From Planctomycetaceae bacterium (GTDB lineage: Bacteria; Planctomycetota; Planctomycetia; Pirellulales; Pirellulaceae), in assembly GCA_020638995.1 (NCBI GenBank), contig JACKHM010000005.1, positions 248,001 to 312,000 of the forward strand: a stretch of DNA of 64,000 nt, given 5' to 3'. The translations under genes were made by a program, and so were the position numbers. Below are positions 1 to 9,873 of the stretch, piece after piece (position 1 is the first letter of the stretch; every line of letters begins with the position of its first letter). Under the pieces are notes generated by a model that saw only the letters and a program-made list of their open reading frames with translations, was not told where the DNA came from and ran no database searches.

Positions 1-615
1 CACGCTCAGCGTGAGCTTCTCGCGAGTCGCCCAGATTCCTAGCGGTTTGTAACGGCGAAGCAGCTGTGCGGCAAACATCGGCAGAACGACCAACGATCCC
101 AATTTAGTCGACATGTTGGCAAGACTGAGTTCAGGGCTATCAACGCTTTCGCCGGTCATTACCAACAGCCACAGTGGTGTCACAATGAAGCAGAACAGAT
201 TTGTGATGATCGTCACGAGGATCGCCACTGCATCGTTGCCGCCAGCTCGACGCGTCCAAACCGCAGCGGATGCCAAAGTGCAAGGTGTCGCAGCCGCTAC
301 GAGCAACCCACCACCAAGGTCTGCATTCAAACCAAATGAAACTCCCCAGGCGAGTAGTGGCAGCAGCCCGACATTTACGACCACGGCCAGCAGTGGCGGC
401 CAGGGACGACGCATTGCCTTCCACATGGCACTCGCTTCGAGTGGGAATGCCATTAAAAAGAGTACGACGGCGACAATCACGGATCGCAATGGCATTGCGG
501 TTCCGGGGAAGTGGAGTTTCGTTACCGGTTCGAGTTGCTTCGCGAAGCAAGTTCCAATCGCTAGCACGGCCACAAGTGCGATCAGGAACCAACGCTGTAT
601 CAGGAACTTTTTCAT
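1..615 (-). CDS. Bile acid:sodium symporter-like membrane transporter (partial)
   Basis: The reading frame starts at an ATG whose complement is at 613-615 and stays open for 205 codons to the left edge, so the C-terminus is missing. The translation begins MKKFLIQRWFLIALVAV and shows about six hydrophobic helices with small-residue-rich turns, including GLNADLGGGLLVAATPCTL. An AT-P-C-T-LASA stretch in the middle of a helical protein is typical of the SBF/BASS superfamily (bile acid:sodium symporters and relatives), integral membrane carriers that move organic anions with sodium. The substrate cannot be told. It diverges from aroC across a 164-bp gap that must hold both promoters. The family call is fairly sure, the subgroup is not. 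Confidence 0.75.
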   Translation of the reverse strand, partial: MKKFLIQRWFLIALVAVLAIGTCFAKQLEPVTKLHFPGTAMPLRSVIVAVVLFLMAFPLEASAMWKAMRRPWPPLLAVVVNVGLLPLLAWGVSFGLNADLGGGLLVAAATPCTLASAAVWTRRAGGNDAVAILVTIITNLFCFIVTPLWLLVMTGESVDSPELSLANMSTKLGSLVVLPMFAAQLLRRYKPLGIWATREKLTLSV

Positions 616-779
616 GTAGGGCAACACACAAGCGGGTCAGGGGAGAGGCAGCATTGTTGAGAGTTGTCGAAGCCGTCACAACCGCCCTATCTCGCAAATT
701 GCGGTCCTAGTAAGATTGAACAAGTTGTCTGTCCCTCGGGGCGTTTTCTCGAATCAGTTGCAAGTCTAGTTGGCAAAAT

Positions 780-1919
780 ATGTTGCGTTATTGGACCGCT
801 GGCGAATCGCATGGCAAGACGTTGCTCGCCATGATTGATGGATTTCCGGCCGGCGTAGAACTTGAAACCGACTCGATCGACAGCGAACTTCGTCGGCGGC
901 AAGGCGGATATGGTCGCGGCGGACGACAGCGGATCGAGACCGACCGTGTCGAGATCTTGACCGGCATTTGGAAGAACACCTCGTTAGGCAGCCCGATTGC
1001 GCTACAGGTCATCAACAAAGACTACAAACTCGAGCGTCTGGGAGACATCGAGCGGCCTAGACCTGGGCACGGTGATCTCACAGGCTCGATCAAGTACCTC
1101 TCGTCAGTGCGCGGGGTCCTGGAGCGAGCGAGTGCTCGGGAGACCGCTGTGCGAGTTGCTGCCGGCGCGTTGGCCAACCAGTTGCTGAGAGCTTTCAATA
1201 TTCGCACGATTGGATATGTCGTTGAACTCGGCGGAGTCCGCATCGAGCCGCAAGACGTCTCGCTCGATGAACAATTCGTTCTGCGTGAGCAAAGCGAAAT
1301 CTATTCGCTCGATCCGCAGCGTGATGCCGAGATCAAGCAGTTGATCGACGATACTCGCAAAGATGGAGATACACTTGGCGGAATTGTCGAAGTGCGTGTC
1401 GAGGGCCTCCCGTTTGGTTTGGGAACTCACGCCCAATGGGACCGCAAACTGGATGGACGCATTGCTCAGGCAGTAATGGCAGTGCAAGCCATCAAGGGGG
1501 TCGAGATCGGTATGGGCTTCGAAGCTGCGCGACTGCCCGGCTCGAAAGTGCATGATCCGATCACGTTTGACGAGAGCCAAAAGAATACCCCGAACCTCGG
1601 TTTCGTCCGTCCCACGAATAATGCTGGAGGATTGGAAGCGGGGATGACAAATGGTCAGCCGTTGGTCGTTCGCGCAGCTAAGAAGCCGATCAGCACGTTG
1701 GCCAAGCCGCTTGAATCTGTCAACCTGAGGAGCAAACAACCGGAATCGGCCGAGTACGAGCGCAGTGATGTGTGTGCCGTGTCTGCGGCCAGCGTCATCG
1801 TCGAAAACGTCGTCGCTTTTGAGGTGGCTTGCGCCCTTGTCGAGAAATTCGGAAATGACAGCTTGCAAGAGATGAAGGGACGCTACGAGTTATTTATGAA
1901 GATGGCCACGGAGCACTAA
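780..1919 (+). CDS. aroC: Chorismate synthase
   Basis: The 379-residue product matches the usual size of chorismate synthase, the cytoplasmic enzyme that converts 5-enolpyruvylshikimate-3-phosphate to chorismate using reduced FMN, the last common step of aromatic biosynthesis. The N-terminus MLRYWTAGESHG carries the GESHG signature, RPGHGD near residue 98 matches the second family signature, and the arginine-rich RRRQGGYGRGGR near residue 38 is the conserved FMN and substrate-binding stretch. The ATG at 780 places GESHG at the expected distance from the N-terminus; no strong Shine-Dalgarno is visible. No other shikimate-pathway gene is nearby, so it appears to be a stand-alone gene. Confidence 0.97.
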   Translation: MLRYWTAGESHGKTLLAMIDGFPAGVELETDSIDSELRRRQGGYGRGGRQRIETDRVEILTGIWKNTSLGSPIALQVINKDYKLERLGDIERPRPGHGDLTGSIKYLSSVRGVLERASARETAVRVAAGALANQLLRAFNIRTIGYVVELGGVRIEPQDVSLDEQFVLREQSEIYSLDPQRDAEIKQLIDDTRKDGDTLGGIVEVRVEGLPFGLGTHAQWDRKLDGRIAQAVMAVQAIKGVEIGMGFEAARLPGSKVHDPITFDESQKNTPNLGFVRPTNNAGGLEAGMTNGQPLVVRAAKKPISTLAKPLESVNLRSKQPESAEYERSDVCAVSAASVIVENVVAFEVACALVEKFGNDSLQEMKGRYELFMKMATEH

Positions 1920-1920
1920 G

Positions 1921-2036
1921 GTAGCCATCACGCTCCGCGTGATGAGCCCCTTGAAGAAATCTCAACCCGCAACCAGACGTTGCATCAAATACAACCTCAA
2001 GCATGCCGGGCTGATCACGACGGAGCGTGATGGCCA
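1921..2036. repeat. Inverted-repeat element of the ATCACGCTCCG family
   Basis: The gap after aroC starts with GTAGCCATCACGCTCCG and ends with the reverse complement of GTGGCCATCACGCTCCG. The outer arms are nearly perfect inverted repeats of about 30 bases around an unrelated core. The left arm is itself a hairpin (CATCACGC, three-base loop, GCGTGATG). A related fragment, GGATCACGCTCCGCG, occurs near 62,450. The layout resembles a REP doublet or a very small non-autonomous element. It could also act as a transcription stop for aroC, although no T-run follows. Confidence 0.6.
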
Positions 2037-2058
2037 CTATGAACAAGGACGTTCGTAG

Positions 2059-3363
2059 ATGCACGATTCAACAAGACGCATCCTCTGTCGCCTCGCGTTC
2101 TTCGCGTTGTGCCTAGCACCCAGTGGATCGTTGTGCGCTTGGATTGTTTATCGTGCCACGCCGATTTGTGCCTGGCAGGAACAGACGTTCTGGACCGAAT
2201 CGATCTATCAAACTACTGGATTGATTGCAGAAGTCGGACGAATTCGCCATCCCACACAAGCGAGGACGCTGCTCGAAGATGTGTCGTTGAGTGATCCGGA
2301 CGGGGGGGCCTTGATCGCTCGCGTTCGAGTCGTCGAGTTCGCGACGACCGATCACGGAATCGTAACCATCGCCTCGCAACCAGAGGTTCACGCTCACCAA
2401 CTTCGCCGACTTAGTCAAATACTGTACGACCGCGTGCTCCGTGGTCCGAGACCTTTGCAGCAGTTTCAGCTGGTGAGTGGCGAGGTGACGCTGCACGAAA
2501 CGGCCGGTGCTTCAACCGCCAGCGATGTTCGTTGCCTTGTCACCTCCGATCGCAACAAGATTGAGGCTACTATCGACTTTTTGCTCGCCGGTTACGAGAT
2601 GCACGCGCCGGCACAGATTCGACTGACTCGCGAGCACGTCGACGGTGCTGCATCGACATCCTGGCAGATTCGAACGGGCGGAGTTCCGTTGCCTTGTTCT
2701 ATGGTCTCTGACTACATACCCGCGTTGCGTTCACTGGGAAAGAATTGTCATTTTCAAGGGACGGTCTGGATTCAGGAAGATGACCGAAGTTGGGATGGTG
2801 AAATCGCGGGGCAATTCCGAGGCGTGGATCTCGAGAGATTGGTTGACCCGTTCCCTCACAAGTTGAGCGGCACGGCGGAGCTCGCGCTCAGTCACACAAA
2901 CTTTCGGCAAGGCAGATTAGTTGAAGCGGCCGGTGCTTTGAATGCGGACGGCGGTGTTATCAGCCAATCGTTGTTGACCGCTGCCGCTGAGGCACTCAAG
3001 CTTGGTTCCAATGTTGGTAGCAACGAGCAAGCCGATACGCTCCTTGCTTATCGGCAACTCGCCTTTGGGTTTCAAATCGACGACGCCGGATTGAAGCTCT
3101 CTGGACTATGCGATGAACGTCAGGAAGGTGTCTTGCTCGTCGGCACGAGCGGCAACTTGCTTCTTGATTCCCAGTCGGATGTGATCCCGAGTATCGCCCT
3201 CGCTCGAGCATTGGTACCGCAAACTGAACTCCTTGTCCCGGCGACGACGGCTACCGAGCAGTTGCTTCGTGCGCTGCCATTACCAACACCCACGCTTCCT
3301 TCGGCGAGGACCGCGCGAACTCCATACTCGCCTTTGCGGTATAGTGGCGAACGGCAACATTAA
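2059..3363 (+). CDS. Membrane-anchored hypothetical protein
   Basis: I do not recognise a named family. The 434-residue product has an N-terminal hydrophobic segment (about residues 9-30) after a basic start, which suggests a signal anchor with the rest outside the cytoplasm. The body is of mixed composition with many beta-type stretches (for example LLEDVSLSDPDGGALIARV) and a later region (FRGVDLERLVDPFPHKLSG) that recalls the AsmA/translocation-like repeat proteins of the envelope. That resemblance is weak. The gene follows aroC in the same direction after the inverted-repeat element. Its TAA overlaps the stop codon of convergent gluQ in the four bases TTAA. A real gene is likely; function is unknown. 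Confidence 0.7.
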   Translation: MHDSTRRILCRLAFFALCLAPSGSLCAWIVYRATPICAWQEQTFWTESIYQTTGLIAEVGRIRHPTQARTLLEDVSLSDPDGGALIARVRVVEFATTDHGIVTIASQPEVHAHQLRRLSQILYDRVLRGPRPLQQFQLVSGEVTLHETAGASTASDVRCLVTSDRNKIEATIDFLLAGYEMHAPAQIRLTREHVDGAASTSWQIRTGGVPLPCSMVSDYIPALRSLGKNCHFQGTVWIQEDDRSWDGEIAGQFRGVDLERLVDPFPHKLSGTAELALSHTNFRQGRLVEAAGALNADGGVISQSLLTAAAEALKLGSNVGSNEQADTLLAYRQLAFGFQIDDAGLKLSGLCDERQEGVLLVGTSGNLLLDSQSDVIPSIALARALVPQTELLVPATTATEQLLRALPLPTPTLPSARTARTPYSPLRYSGERQH

Positions 3364-4343
3364 CCAAGCTCGTCGAGGTACGTGAATGGATCAGGCGGCA
3401 GCTTTGCGAGATCGAAGTCTGCGAGCAACTCGCGAGCCGTGATCGGTTTCGCCGTCTCACGCAGGCCACACGACAGTGCCAGCAGCCCTATCAAACTCTC
3501 GGCACGAACGCCTTGCTTGCGTAACGTCGAAATTCGTGTGTCACCGTGTCGCTTCGCGAGACGCCGACCATCGGGCCCAACCACCAGCGGAACATGAGCG
3601 AATTGCGGCTGCTTCCAACCGAAGAGTTTGTACAACTCCAACTGTCGGAATGCGCTCGGCAACAAATCGTCCCCGCGCAAGACTTCCGTTACGCCCATCG
3701 CATGGTCATCGCAGACAACAGCAAGCTGGTAAGCCGGCGTACCGTCTGCTTTCGCGACCACAAAGTCGCCCAGTTCGGCTGCCACGTTCATGCGAGTTTC
3801 GCCGATGAAACGATCTTCGACACAGTGCTCCTGGTTGGTCGACCGAATCCGCCACGAGAACGGCCGAGATCCCAGCGCTAAAGCATCGCCCGCAGATCGC
3901 GCGACGCATGTTCCTGGGTAGAGTGGGCCCTCTTGTCCTGCGTGTGGGGCGCTGGCGGCAGCCAAGACATCCGAACGCGAGCAAGTGCATGGGTAAATGA
4001 CGTTGACGGCACGTAGCCGTTCCAAGGCTTCGTGGTAGAGGTTGAGCCGTTCGGATTGAATGTAGGAAGCGTTCGGGCCTCCGATATCGGGTCCCTCATC
4101 CCAATCTAACCCGAGCCAACGCAAATCTTCCATCGCCTGCTCGACAGCCCATGCCTTGACTCGCGGCGAATCCAAGTCCTCGATTCGCAGGACGATCCTC
4201 CCTGCACGTGATCGAACGGAAAGCCACGCGAGAAGATATGTTCGTGCGTTGCCGATGTGTTGCGCGCCAGTCGGCGACGGAGCAAGACGGCCGACGATTG
4301 CGGAAGGCTCAGCGGCTGGAGTCTGTTGCAGCGAAGCATTCAT
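3360..4343 (-). CDS. gluQ: Glutamyl-Q tRNA(Asp) synthetase
   Basis: The 327-residue product is a class I glutamyl-tRNA synthetase catalytic core without the C-terminal anticodon-binding domain, the hallmark of GluQ/YadB, which attaches glutamate to the queuosine base at position 34 of tRNA-Asp. GRLAPSPTGAQHIGN holds the HIGH-type motif at residues 29-32. Residues C119, C121, Y142 and C146 match the zinc-ligand pattern of GluQ. RLAKRHGD near residue 260 stands in for KMSKS. Its substrate, tRNA-Asp, is encoded in this window at 18,945-19,018. The gene lies 51 bp downstream of the CcsBA gene on the same strand and is probably co-transcribed with it. Confidence 0.92.
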   Translation of the reverse strand: MNASLQQTPAAEPSAIVGRLAPSPTGAQHIGNARTYLLAWLSVRSRAGRIVLRIEDLDSPRVKAWAVEQAMEDLRWLGLDWDEGPDIGGPNASYIQSERLNLYHEALERLRAVNVIYPCTCSRSDVLAAASAPHAGQEGPLYPGTCVARSAGDALALGSRPFSWRIRSTNQEHCVEDRFIGETRMNVAAELGDFVVAKADGTPAYQLAVVCDDHAMGVTEVLRGDDLLPSAFRQLELYKLFGWKQPQFAHVPLVVGPDGRRLAKRHGDTRISTLRKQGVRAESLIGLLALSCGLRETAKPITARELLADFDLAKLPPDPFTYLDELG

Positions 4344-4394
4344 GACAATCGAAAGTCATTGGCCGACGGTATCTCGACTTTGCGTGACATCTAT

Positions 4395-7300
4395 CTAGGT
4401 TGCGAGTTGGGCTTTCAGCGGCTTATTCGTCTTTTGTCGTGCTTCTGCCTTGTAGCTCCACCACATAGATGTCGGCAGCAAACCGACTGCGATGATTGCC
4501 AACTGGCTGCCCCAGAACAGCGTGAGTGTTGGGACCACACCTTCCGTAAATCCGTAAGAGTGAAGTCCTACGCCGAGTTCGTTCACGCCAAACCAGGACC
4601 ACGCCGTAACCATATTTCCGCCAATGGCCAACAGAGCCATTCCCCGGTCGCGGACCATCCCACCCCAACGAGCGTGCAGCACCAAGGCATTCCATAGAAC
4701 GATGATCAACGCGCCGTTCTCTTTGGGATCCCAACCCCAGAAACGTCCCCACGAATCATCTGCCCACAATCCACCTAGTACGGTGCCGACGAAGCTGAAT
4801 AGCAACGCAAAGCAGACGATGCCATAGATCATATTGGCCAGCACTTTGCGTACAGTCCATTGGCCGACTTGCTCGGATAGTGTCGGTGTAGCGATACCCG
4901 CGATGACGAATACGATCCCAAGCAGTCCGGCGACAAACGTGGTTGCGTATCCGAGCGTGATGCTGACGACGTGTGTCGCTAGCCAGAACTGTGTGTCGAG
5001 AACGGCTTGTAGCACGGTGAAGGTGTCGCCGTCGCCAGCTAATTGGTGGGCGATGACTAAAGTGCTGAAACCCGAAATCGCAGAGATAATGTTCCCGATG
5101 CCGAGACGAAACAGTAGTTCCAGTCCCAAGCCAAGGATCACAGCTGCCCATCCAATGAAGATTGCCGACGAGTAGAGATTCGTCACGGGGGGGCGACCGG
5201 AGATATAGATCCGGCCCACCAGTGCCAGTGTATGGACGAGGAAGGTTACAGCGATCAATCCAAAGGCCGCCCAATTAAAAGGACGATTCCAACGGAACGG
5301 CCATGCCAGCCAACTTAGCGTGGTCAGGACGAATGCGAAAACGTACAACGCCGCACAGTTATAAAATGGCGCGAAGTGGTTAAACGCGGCCTCGAAATTG
5401 GTCTTGCCGATGTTCAGCGATTCTGGAGCCGTTGTGGCGAGTGCTGCGTGATATGCGTTGAGGGCCCGTGAAAACGAGTGTTCGTCGCTGTCACGGTAAG
5501 AACTCAGCATGTTCCACATCGAGCGAGCGACGGGGTTTTCAGGGCCTTGCAGTCCACCATCGCCAAGTGCTGTGTCCAATGACATTGTCAAAGTGGTCTG
5601 GATTTCACGACCACTTGCAGCGATTTCTTCCCGAAGTCCGCCAGTGACTCGCTCGCGAACATCTTCGGGCATCCGCACCAGCGACTCGCGTGCGTAGGCG
5701 TCCAGTTGGTCGGGCGGGATGCTTTGATCTGCCAAACTTTTGATCATCCCGAGTAGACGCGTCTCGACCATCTGATTGATATTGTCCTCATTCAGAATCT
5801 CTGCCGAGAGCCTTTCCGACAACTCAGCCGTTGATTTCGCTTTGTACTTCTCGGCAATATCCTTGGCCCATAAACGTGTAACGGCCGTTACGAACGGCTC
5901 CCAAGGTTGCTTCGCGTTGCCCGTCGTGGGAATCGCATATGGCACGGGAGCGGTTGCCAACTCTTGGCTAACATTGGCCATTCCGGCCAGGTATGAAGCC
6001 TCCTCGTCGGCTGGCAGGCCTTCCTCGGGCATGCGGAAAGCTTCACGCAACTTGAAGAATAGCTGCAGTTTTCGATCCAGTTCCAAAACCTTGCGTTGAT
6101 AGACGCTCATTTCTTCCGGCGGCACTTCGTTGGCAAGTCGGACTTGTTTGCGAAACTCCTCCATGCGCGGTTCGATCTCGTCCAGCGAATAAAGGCCGCC
6201 TTTGCGGCGAGTTAGCTTTAAAGTTTCGAGTAACTCGAGGTTGTCGATCTTAAAGACTTGATGTTTCGTCCCCGCTTTGGCGCCCGAGATGACATCCATC
6301 AACCAGACGATTGCGGGCTGGGTGTTGCCCGTGCCGTCCTTTAATTGTTCCTTGGTTGACATGACTCGCAGGCTGTTTCGCGCCAAGGTGTCGAATGGTT
6401 TCACGCGGCCTTCAAATACCAACGGCAACTTGCCGAAGCCGACAACGTCCATCGCACCAGGTTCGACCTTTGCGGGACGCACTTTGCTGGCCAACCATCC
6501 CCCGAACAGCAATACGACGACCGCCGTGAACACGATCACGGCACGATTGCTAGCTGGCCTAAAAGACTCTCGTTGTTCCGATGGATCTTCCGATTCGACG
6601 CTGTCCCCTCTCTTGCGTTTCGGGGCTTTGCGCTTCTTAGCGGGCTGGGCGGCCGAAAGTGCTTCTGTGGCTGACCAAGGCTCGGTGTTCACCGCTGTTG
6701 ATGTGGGACTAGCAATAACGCGTTGCAGGAATCTCATCAGGGTGCCAGAGAAGTGTGCGAACATGCCGAACATGACCAGCACGCACGAGACGTACGGAAT
6801 CATCCAACCTGTGTTCTTAACGACCTGCAGTGTTGTACTCTCGACACCGCTGGGGTCCGCGTGATAGCCGCTCTGGTAAAATGTCTCGCCTGCGTACCGC
6901 AAAGGATTGTTCATCCAGATTCGCACTTCGCGGTCTACGCTTCGAGACGCGTCGACCAGTTGCACATCAGAGGAGTAGTTTCGCGGTGTGCTGGTGCCAA
7001 TGTAATCATCCTTGCGAACATCGATCAGCCGTAGCGAGTACGGTTTGTAAGTGCGTTTGAAACGCAGTTCGACGTGATAATCCTTGCCGTCAACCGGGAC
7101 CGTTTCGTCAAAGTTGAGCAACCCTCCACCACGACTGCGAAGTACGACTTGGGACAGCATGTACGTACCAATGTCCTTAGAGCCTCCCTTTTCCAGGAAA
7201 CGTATGTAGGCTGACGACATATCGACTTCGCCGGACGAATCCGCACCGCTGCCACCACGAACTTCGAGGGCCACTGTTTCCAATCCCTTGCCTGCGGTCG

Positions 7301-8408
7301 CCTTGTTCTCAGCATCAGGGCCAACATCTTTCAGATCTGAATTTCGATAGTAGTCGACGATCTCAATATCGAATGGCAGTTCCTCGTGCTGGATCGTCTT
7401 GCCGTCGCGGAGAAATGATGACTTTCGACCTTTAACCCATAGCGGCACAACGATCACGTCATCCAACTCGCCGGAAGAATCCGTAATGGCCAATTCCGTC
7501 GAACGTATGTCGATGGCGTGGCTAACGGTTTCTCCCTCATCAATGGCGATGCGTTCTTCGCTGACGAATGTTCCGACAAACAGTTCGCCAAGCATTAGTA
7601 AACCGATTCCGCCGTGAATTAGAACAATGCCGCCGCGTTTCTTGAAAATCAGCAGACACGCGACGAGCAACACCACCGAGGCCGCTCCGCATTTGATCAA
7701 CTGCCAAAGGATGCGCATTCCGGAGTCACCAAGATACGCACCGGAAACGAACAACCATAGCGCGAGACCTATCGCAGCCACCGAAGAGACCGCCAATGCC
7801 GCGATCTCGACACTTCGATCAGGTGTGCGTTTCATCGTCGTTACAAATCCAAATGCCAAACCTACTGCGGTGATCGCAATTCCTACTTTTACGCACAACC
7901 ACATCGATGCCCACGAAATCGGCGGCTCGCCTTGCAAACCTTCGCCGTTGTGCCCGCTGGCGATGACGGCCCACGTAAGTAGCACGCCGACAAGCATGAC
8001 AACTAGTCCAATCACGAGTCGTGTGCTGGTGGCTTGAGGTTTGAATCGTACGGAGTGAGCTGCCAGGAGGTTGATAAACAACGCCGTGCCGAGCGTAAGT
8101 CCGCCCGGAAAGGGAAGCACACCAGGGACGGATTGGTGGTTCGGGAACCACGTTTTTGGCAAGAACACCTGCAGCGGAATCCATACCAATACTGAGTGGA
8201 AGTAGTTGTTGATGATCTCCCACATGTCCTGATCGACTTGCGCCAGCGTGCCGACAAACACTAGGAAGATCGACATGATGAACAAGGCGACGGTCAGCTT
8301 GAGCGAAGCGATAGGAGCGAGAATTGCCGCGACCGTCTCCCACGCCGTGTCCGCTTCGGCGCGTGAGCGAGCTTGACTTTGTGTTGCCGGCAAAGAGTTG
8401 GAAGTCAT
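4395..8408 (-). CDS. ccsBA: Fused ResB/CcsA (CcsBA) system II cytochrome c biogenesis protein
   Basis: This 1337-residue protein joins the two membrane parts of the system II cytochrome c maturation machinery, which exports haem and ligates it to apocytochrome CxxCH motifs outside the membrane. The N-terminal third is ResB-like: several helices from about residue 35 (LKLTVALFIMSIFLVFVGTL) and a soluble domain ending near the helix at 560. A charged linker (KKRKAPKRKRGD) and a long soluble insert follow. The last 300 residues are CcsA-like, with the tryptophan-rich haem-handling motif WGWDPKENGA near residue 1224. A cytochrome-type protein that would need this system is encoded at 42,153. The preceding lipoprotein gene and downstream gluQ are on the same strand. 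Confidence 0.93.
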   Translation of the reverse strand: MTSNSLPATQSQARSRAEADTAWETVAAILAPIASLKLTVALFIMSIFLVFVGTLAQVDQDMWEIINNYFHSVLVWIPLQVFLPKTWFPNHQSVPGVLPFPGGLTLGTALFINLLAAHSVRFKPQATSTRLVIGLVVMLVGVLLTWAVIASGHNGEGLQGEPPISWASMWLCVKVGIAITAVGLAFGFVTTMKRTPDRSVEIAALAVSSVAAIGLALWLFVSGAYLGDSGMRILWQLIKCGAASVVLLVACLLIFKKRGGIVLIHGGIGLLMLGELFVGTFVSEERIAIDEGETVSHAIDIRSTELAITDSSGELDDVIVVPLWVKGRKSSFLRDGKTIQHEELPFDIEIVDYYRNSDLKDVGPDAENKATAGKGLETVALEVRGGSGADSSGEVDMSSAYIRFLEKGGSKDIGTYMLSQVVLRSRGGGLLNFDETVPVDGKDYHVELRFKRTYKPYSLRLIDVRKDDYIGTSTPRNYSSDVQLVDASRSVDREVRIWMNNPLRYAGETFYQSGYHADPSGVESTTLQVVKNTGWMIPYVSCVLVMFGMFAHFSGTLMRFLQRVIASPTSTAVNTEPWSATEALSAAQPAKKRKAPKRKRGDSVESEDPSEQRESFRPASNRAVIVFTAVVVLLFGGWLASKVRPAKVEPGAMDVVGFGKLPLVFEGRVKPFDTLARNSLRVMSTKEQLKDGTGNTQPAIVWLMDVISGAKAGTKHQVFKIDNLELLETLKLTRRKGGLYSLDEIEPRMEEFRKQVRLANEVPPEEMSVYQRKVLELDRKLQLFFKLREAFRMPEEGLPADEEASYLAGMANVSQELATAPVPYAIPTTGNAKQPWEPFVTAVTRLWAKDIAEKYKAKSTAELSERLSAEILNEDNINQMVETRLLGMIKSLADQSIPPDQLDAYARESLVRMPEDVRERVTGGLREEIAASGREIQTTLTMSLDTALGDGGLQGPENPVARSMWNMLSSYRDSDEHSFSRALNAYHAALATTAPESLNIGKTNFEAAFNHFAPFYNCAALYVFAFVLTTLSWLAWPFRWNRPFNWAAFGLIAVTFLVHTLALVGRIYISGRPPVTNLYSSAIFIGWAAVILGLGLELLFRLGIGNIISAISGFSTLVIAHQLAGDGDTFTVLQAVLDTQFWLATHVVSITLGYATTFVAGLLGIVFVIAGIATPTLSEQVGQWTVRKVLANMIYGIVCFALLFSFVGTVLGGLWADDSWGRFWGWDPKENGALIIVLWNALVLHARWGGMVRDRGMALLAIGGNMVTAWSWFGVNELGVGLHSYGFTEGVVPTLTLFWGSQLAIIAVGLLPTSMWWSYKAEARQKTNKPLKAQLAT

Positions 8409-8481
8409 TGTTTACTCCGCGGGGAGGGACGAACAGTCGGGAAACAACGGTGAGTTTTCTCAGCCCCCAAGACCGCTCTCG

Positions 8482-9600
8482 CTAAAACTTAATTGAACGA
8501 ACAAACGTCTCGAATTGCTCCTGCAACTTGATCGCCAAGTCGTGGTCGCCCTGCAACTTCACGAACCAAGCCTTGCCGCCGTGCGTTGCAATCACGCCGA
8601 GGATCGCTTGCTGCGGTCCAATCAGTCGAACGTAGTCGCCTTCGACGCCGCTCATATCGATTTTCTGTGAGTCTTTGGCAAGTTGCTCTTCGGTAAAGGA
8701 GTCGAGCCCGATCTGACCACGCCAACGATTCACGTTTGGTAGCACTGCTCCGGCTCCAGCTCCCAGAGCGGTGATGGTGATCTCGGCCGAATGATCATTC
8801 TCTTTGACGATGAAGGCAGCTTCACGAGGAACCGCGAAGGCACTTCGCGATACAACGCGTTGCCCTAACTCCCATTCAGGAGGTGCTTCGTATTTGATTG
8901 AGGATGGGGGCAGGGGCGGGTTTCCTTGGGCGGACGTCTCTTCGACACCTGCGGCCGCGTGCGCAGCGATTCGCGCCGCGTCAGCGTCTGTCGCATCTCG
9001 ACTCGGACCAGCGGAGGCCATCGGTGCGCTGGCTCCGGATTTGCCCACGAGGTTCACGAGCGTCGCCGCGCCCGTGGGGAGTTCAATGCTCGTGGTCTCT
9101 TTTGGCAAGCTTTCAGCGTCGAGGGCGGAAAGGCCAAGTTGTGAACGCCAGCGATTGATGTTTTCAAGCAGCCCTGCATTCGGTTGCACTGGCAAGGGGA
9201 TCACAGTCAACTCGAGAGGCTGTTCGTCCGTCGGGATACTGATCGTTGCGAAACGCATCCCTTCCCCCGGCTCTTGTGTCCAGCCTGACGGAAGCTGCCA
9301 TTGCGGGTCGGATTTGTCGTCATCACCAAACGAGATCGTTTTAACAAATTCGGTGAAATCGTCGGAGTAGCGGGAAACAATTTCATTTGCTCCTGTGACT
9401 TTGAAGAACCACTCGCGATCACCTTGCGGCACTACGGCACCCAACATGCGGTGCGGCAATTCGGCACGGGCAACTTGATACCGCTCGATTTGATCCTCTG
9501 GCTGACAGCCAACTGAGCTCAGAAAAGTCGCAGTCACAAGGAAGGCTACGAGAAGGTGCGAAACCTTCTTAAAGTGAAGTAAGATAAAATCTTTGAGCAT
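8482..9600 (-). CDS. Predicted lipoprotein with a duplicated domain, next to ccsBA
   Basis: The likely start is the ATG at 9598-9600, which gives a clean lipoprotein signal: basic start, hydrophobic core, and LSSVGC with the acylated cysteine at residue 32. An upstream in-frame ATG at 9744 would bury this signal. The mature part seems to contain two related units. Each has a GAV-type strand ending in a TFVKTISF or TFVRSIKF-like motif, and a helix NxNRWRxQxGL occurs in both halves (NINRWRSQLGL and NVNRWRGQIGL). A low-complexity alanine-rich linker separates them. The gene ends 73 bp before ccsBA on the same strand, which hints at a role in the same envelope process, but the function is unknown. 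Confidence 0.8.
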   Translation of the reverse strand: MLKDFILLHFKKVSHLLVAFLVTATFLSSVGCQPEDQIERYQVARAELPHRMLGAVVPQGDREWFFKVTGANEIVSRYSDDFTEFVKTISFGDDDKSDPQWQLPSGWTQEPGEGMRFATISIPTDEQPLELTVIPLPVQPNAGLLENINRWRSQLGLSALDAESLPKETTSIELPTGAATLVNLVGKSGASAPMASAGPSRDATDADAARIAAHAAAGVEETSAQGNPPLPPSSIKYEAPPEWELGQRVVSRSAFAVPREAAFIVKENDHSAEITITALGAGAGAVLPNVNRWRGQIGLDSFTEEQLAKDSQKIDMSGVEGDYVRLIGPQQAILGVIATHGGKAWFVKLQGDHDLAIKLQEQFETFVRSIKF

Positions 9601-9873
9601 CGTAAACTCTTTTGGGCCAAGGCCTAACTCAGACACCCAGCAATGCAGTGATGCGGTACGCCGTGATGGGGTGGCCAGACGTGCAGGCGGGAAAACACGT
9701 CGATCGTCCTGTAGATCGAATACCACAAGATTATAGCGCCCCACGGGGCGAAAGGTACAGGCGGCGTTCGGAAGCGGTTAGCTGGTCATCCTTCAAGCTG
9801 TCCATCGAGCGTGAGCCCGTCACCGGGAAAGTGAAGGCCGATCAGACGAGTGTCTGGCAGTTCAAAACTCTGG

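Noticed and set aside
1104..1868. 254-codon minus-strand frame inside aroC
   Set aside because: Entirely within the clear aroC coding sequence, on the other strand, with no signal or domain.
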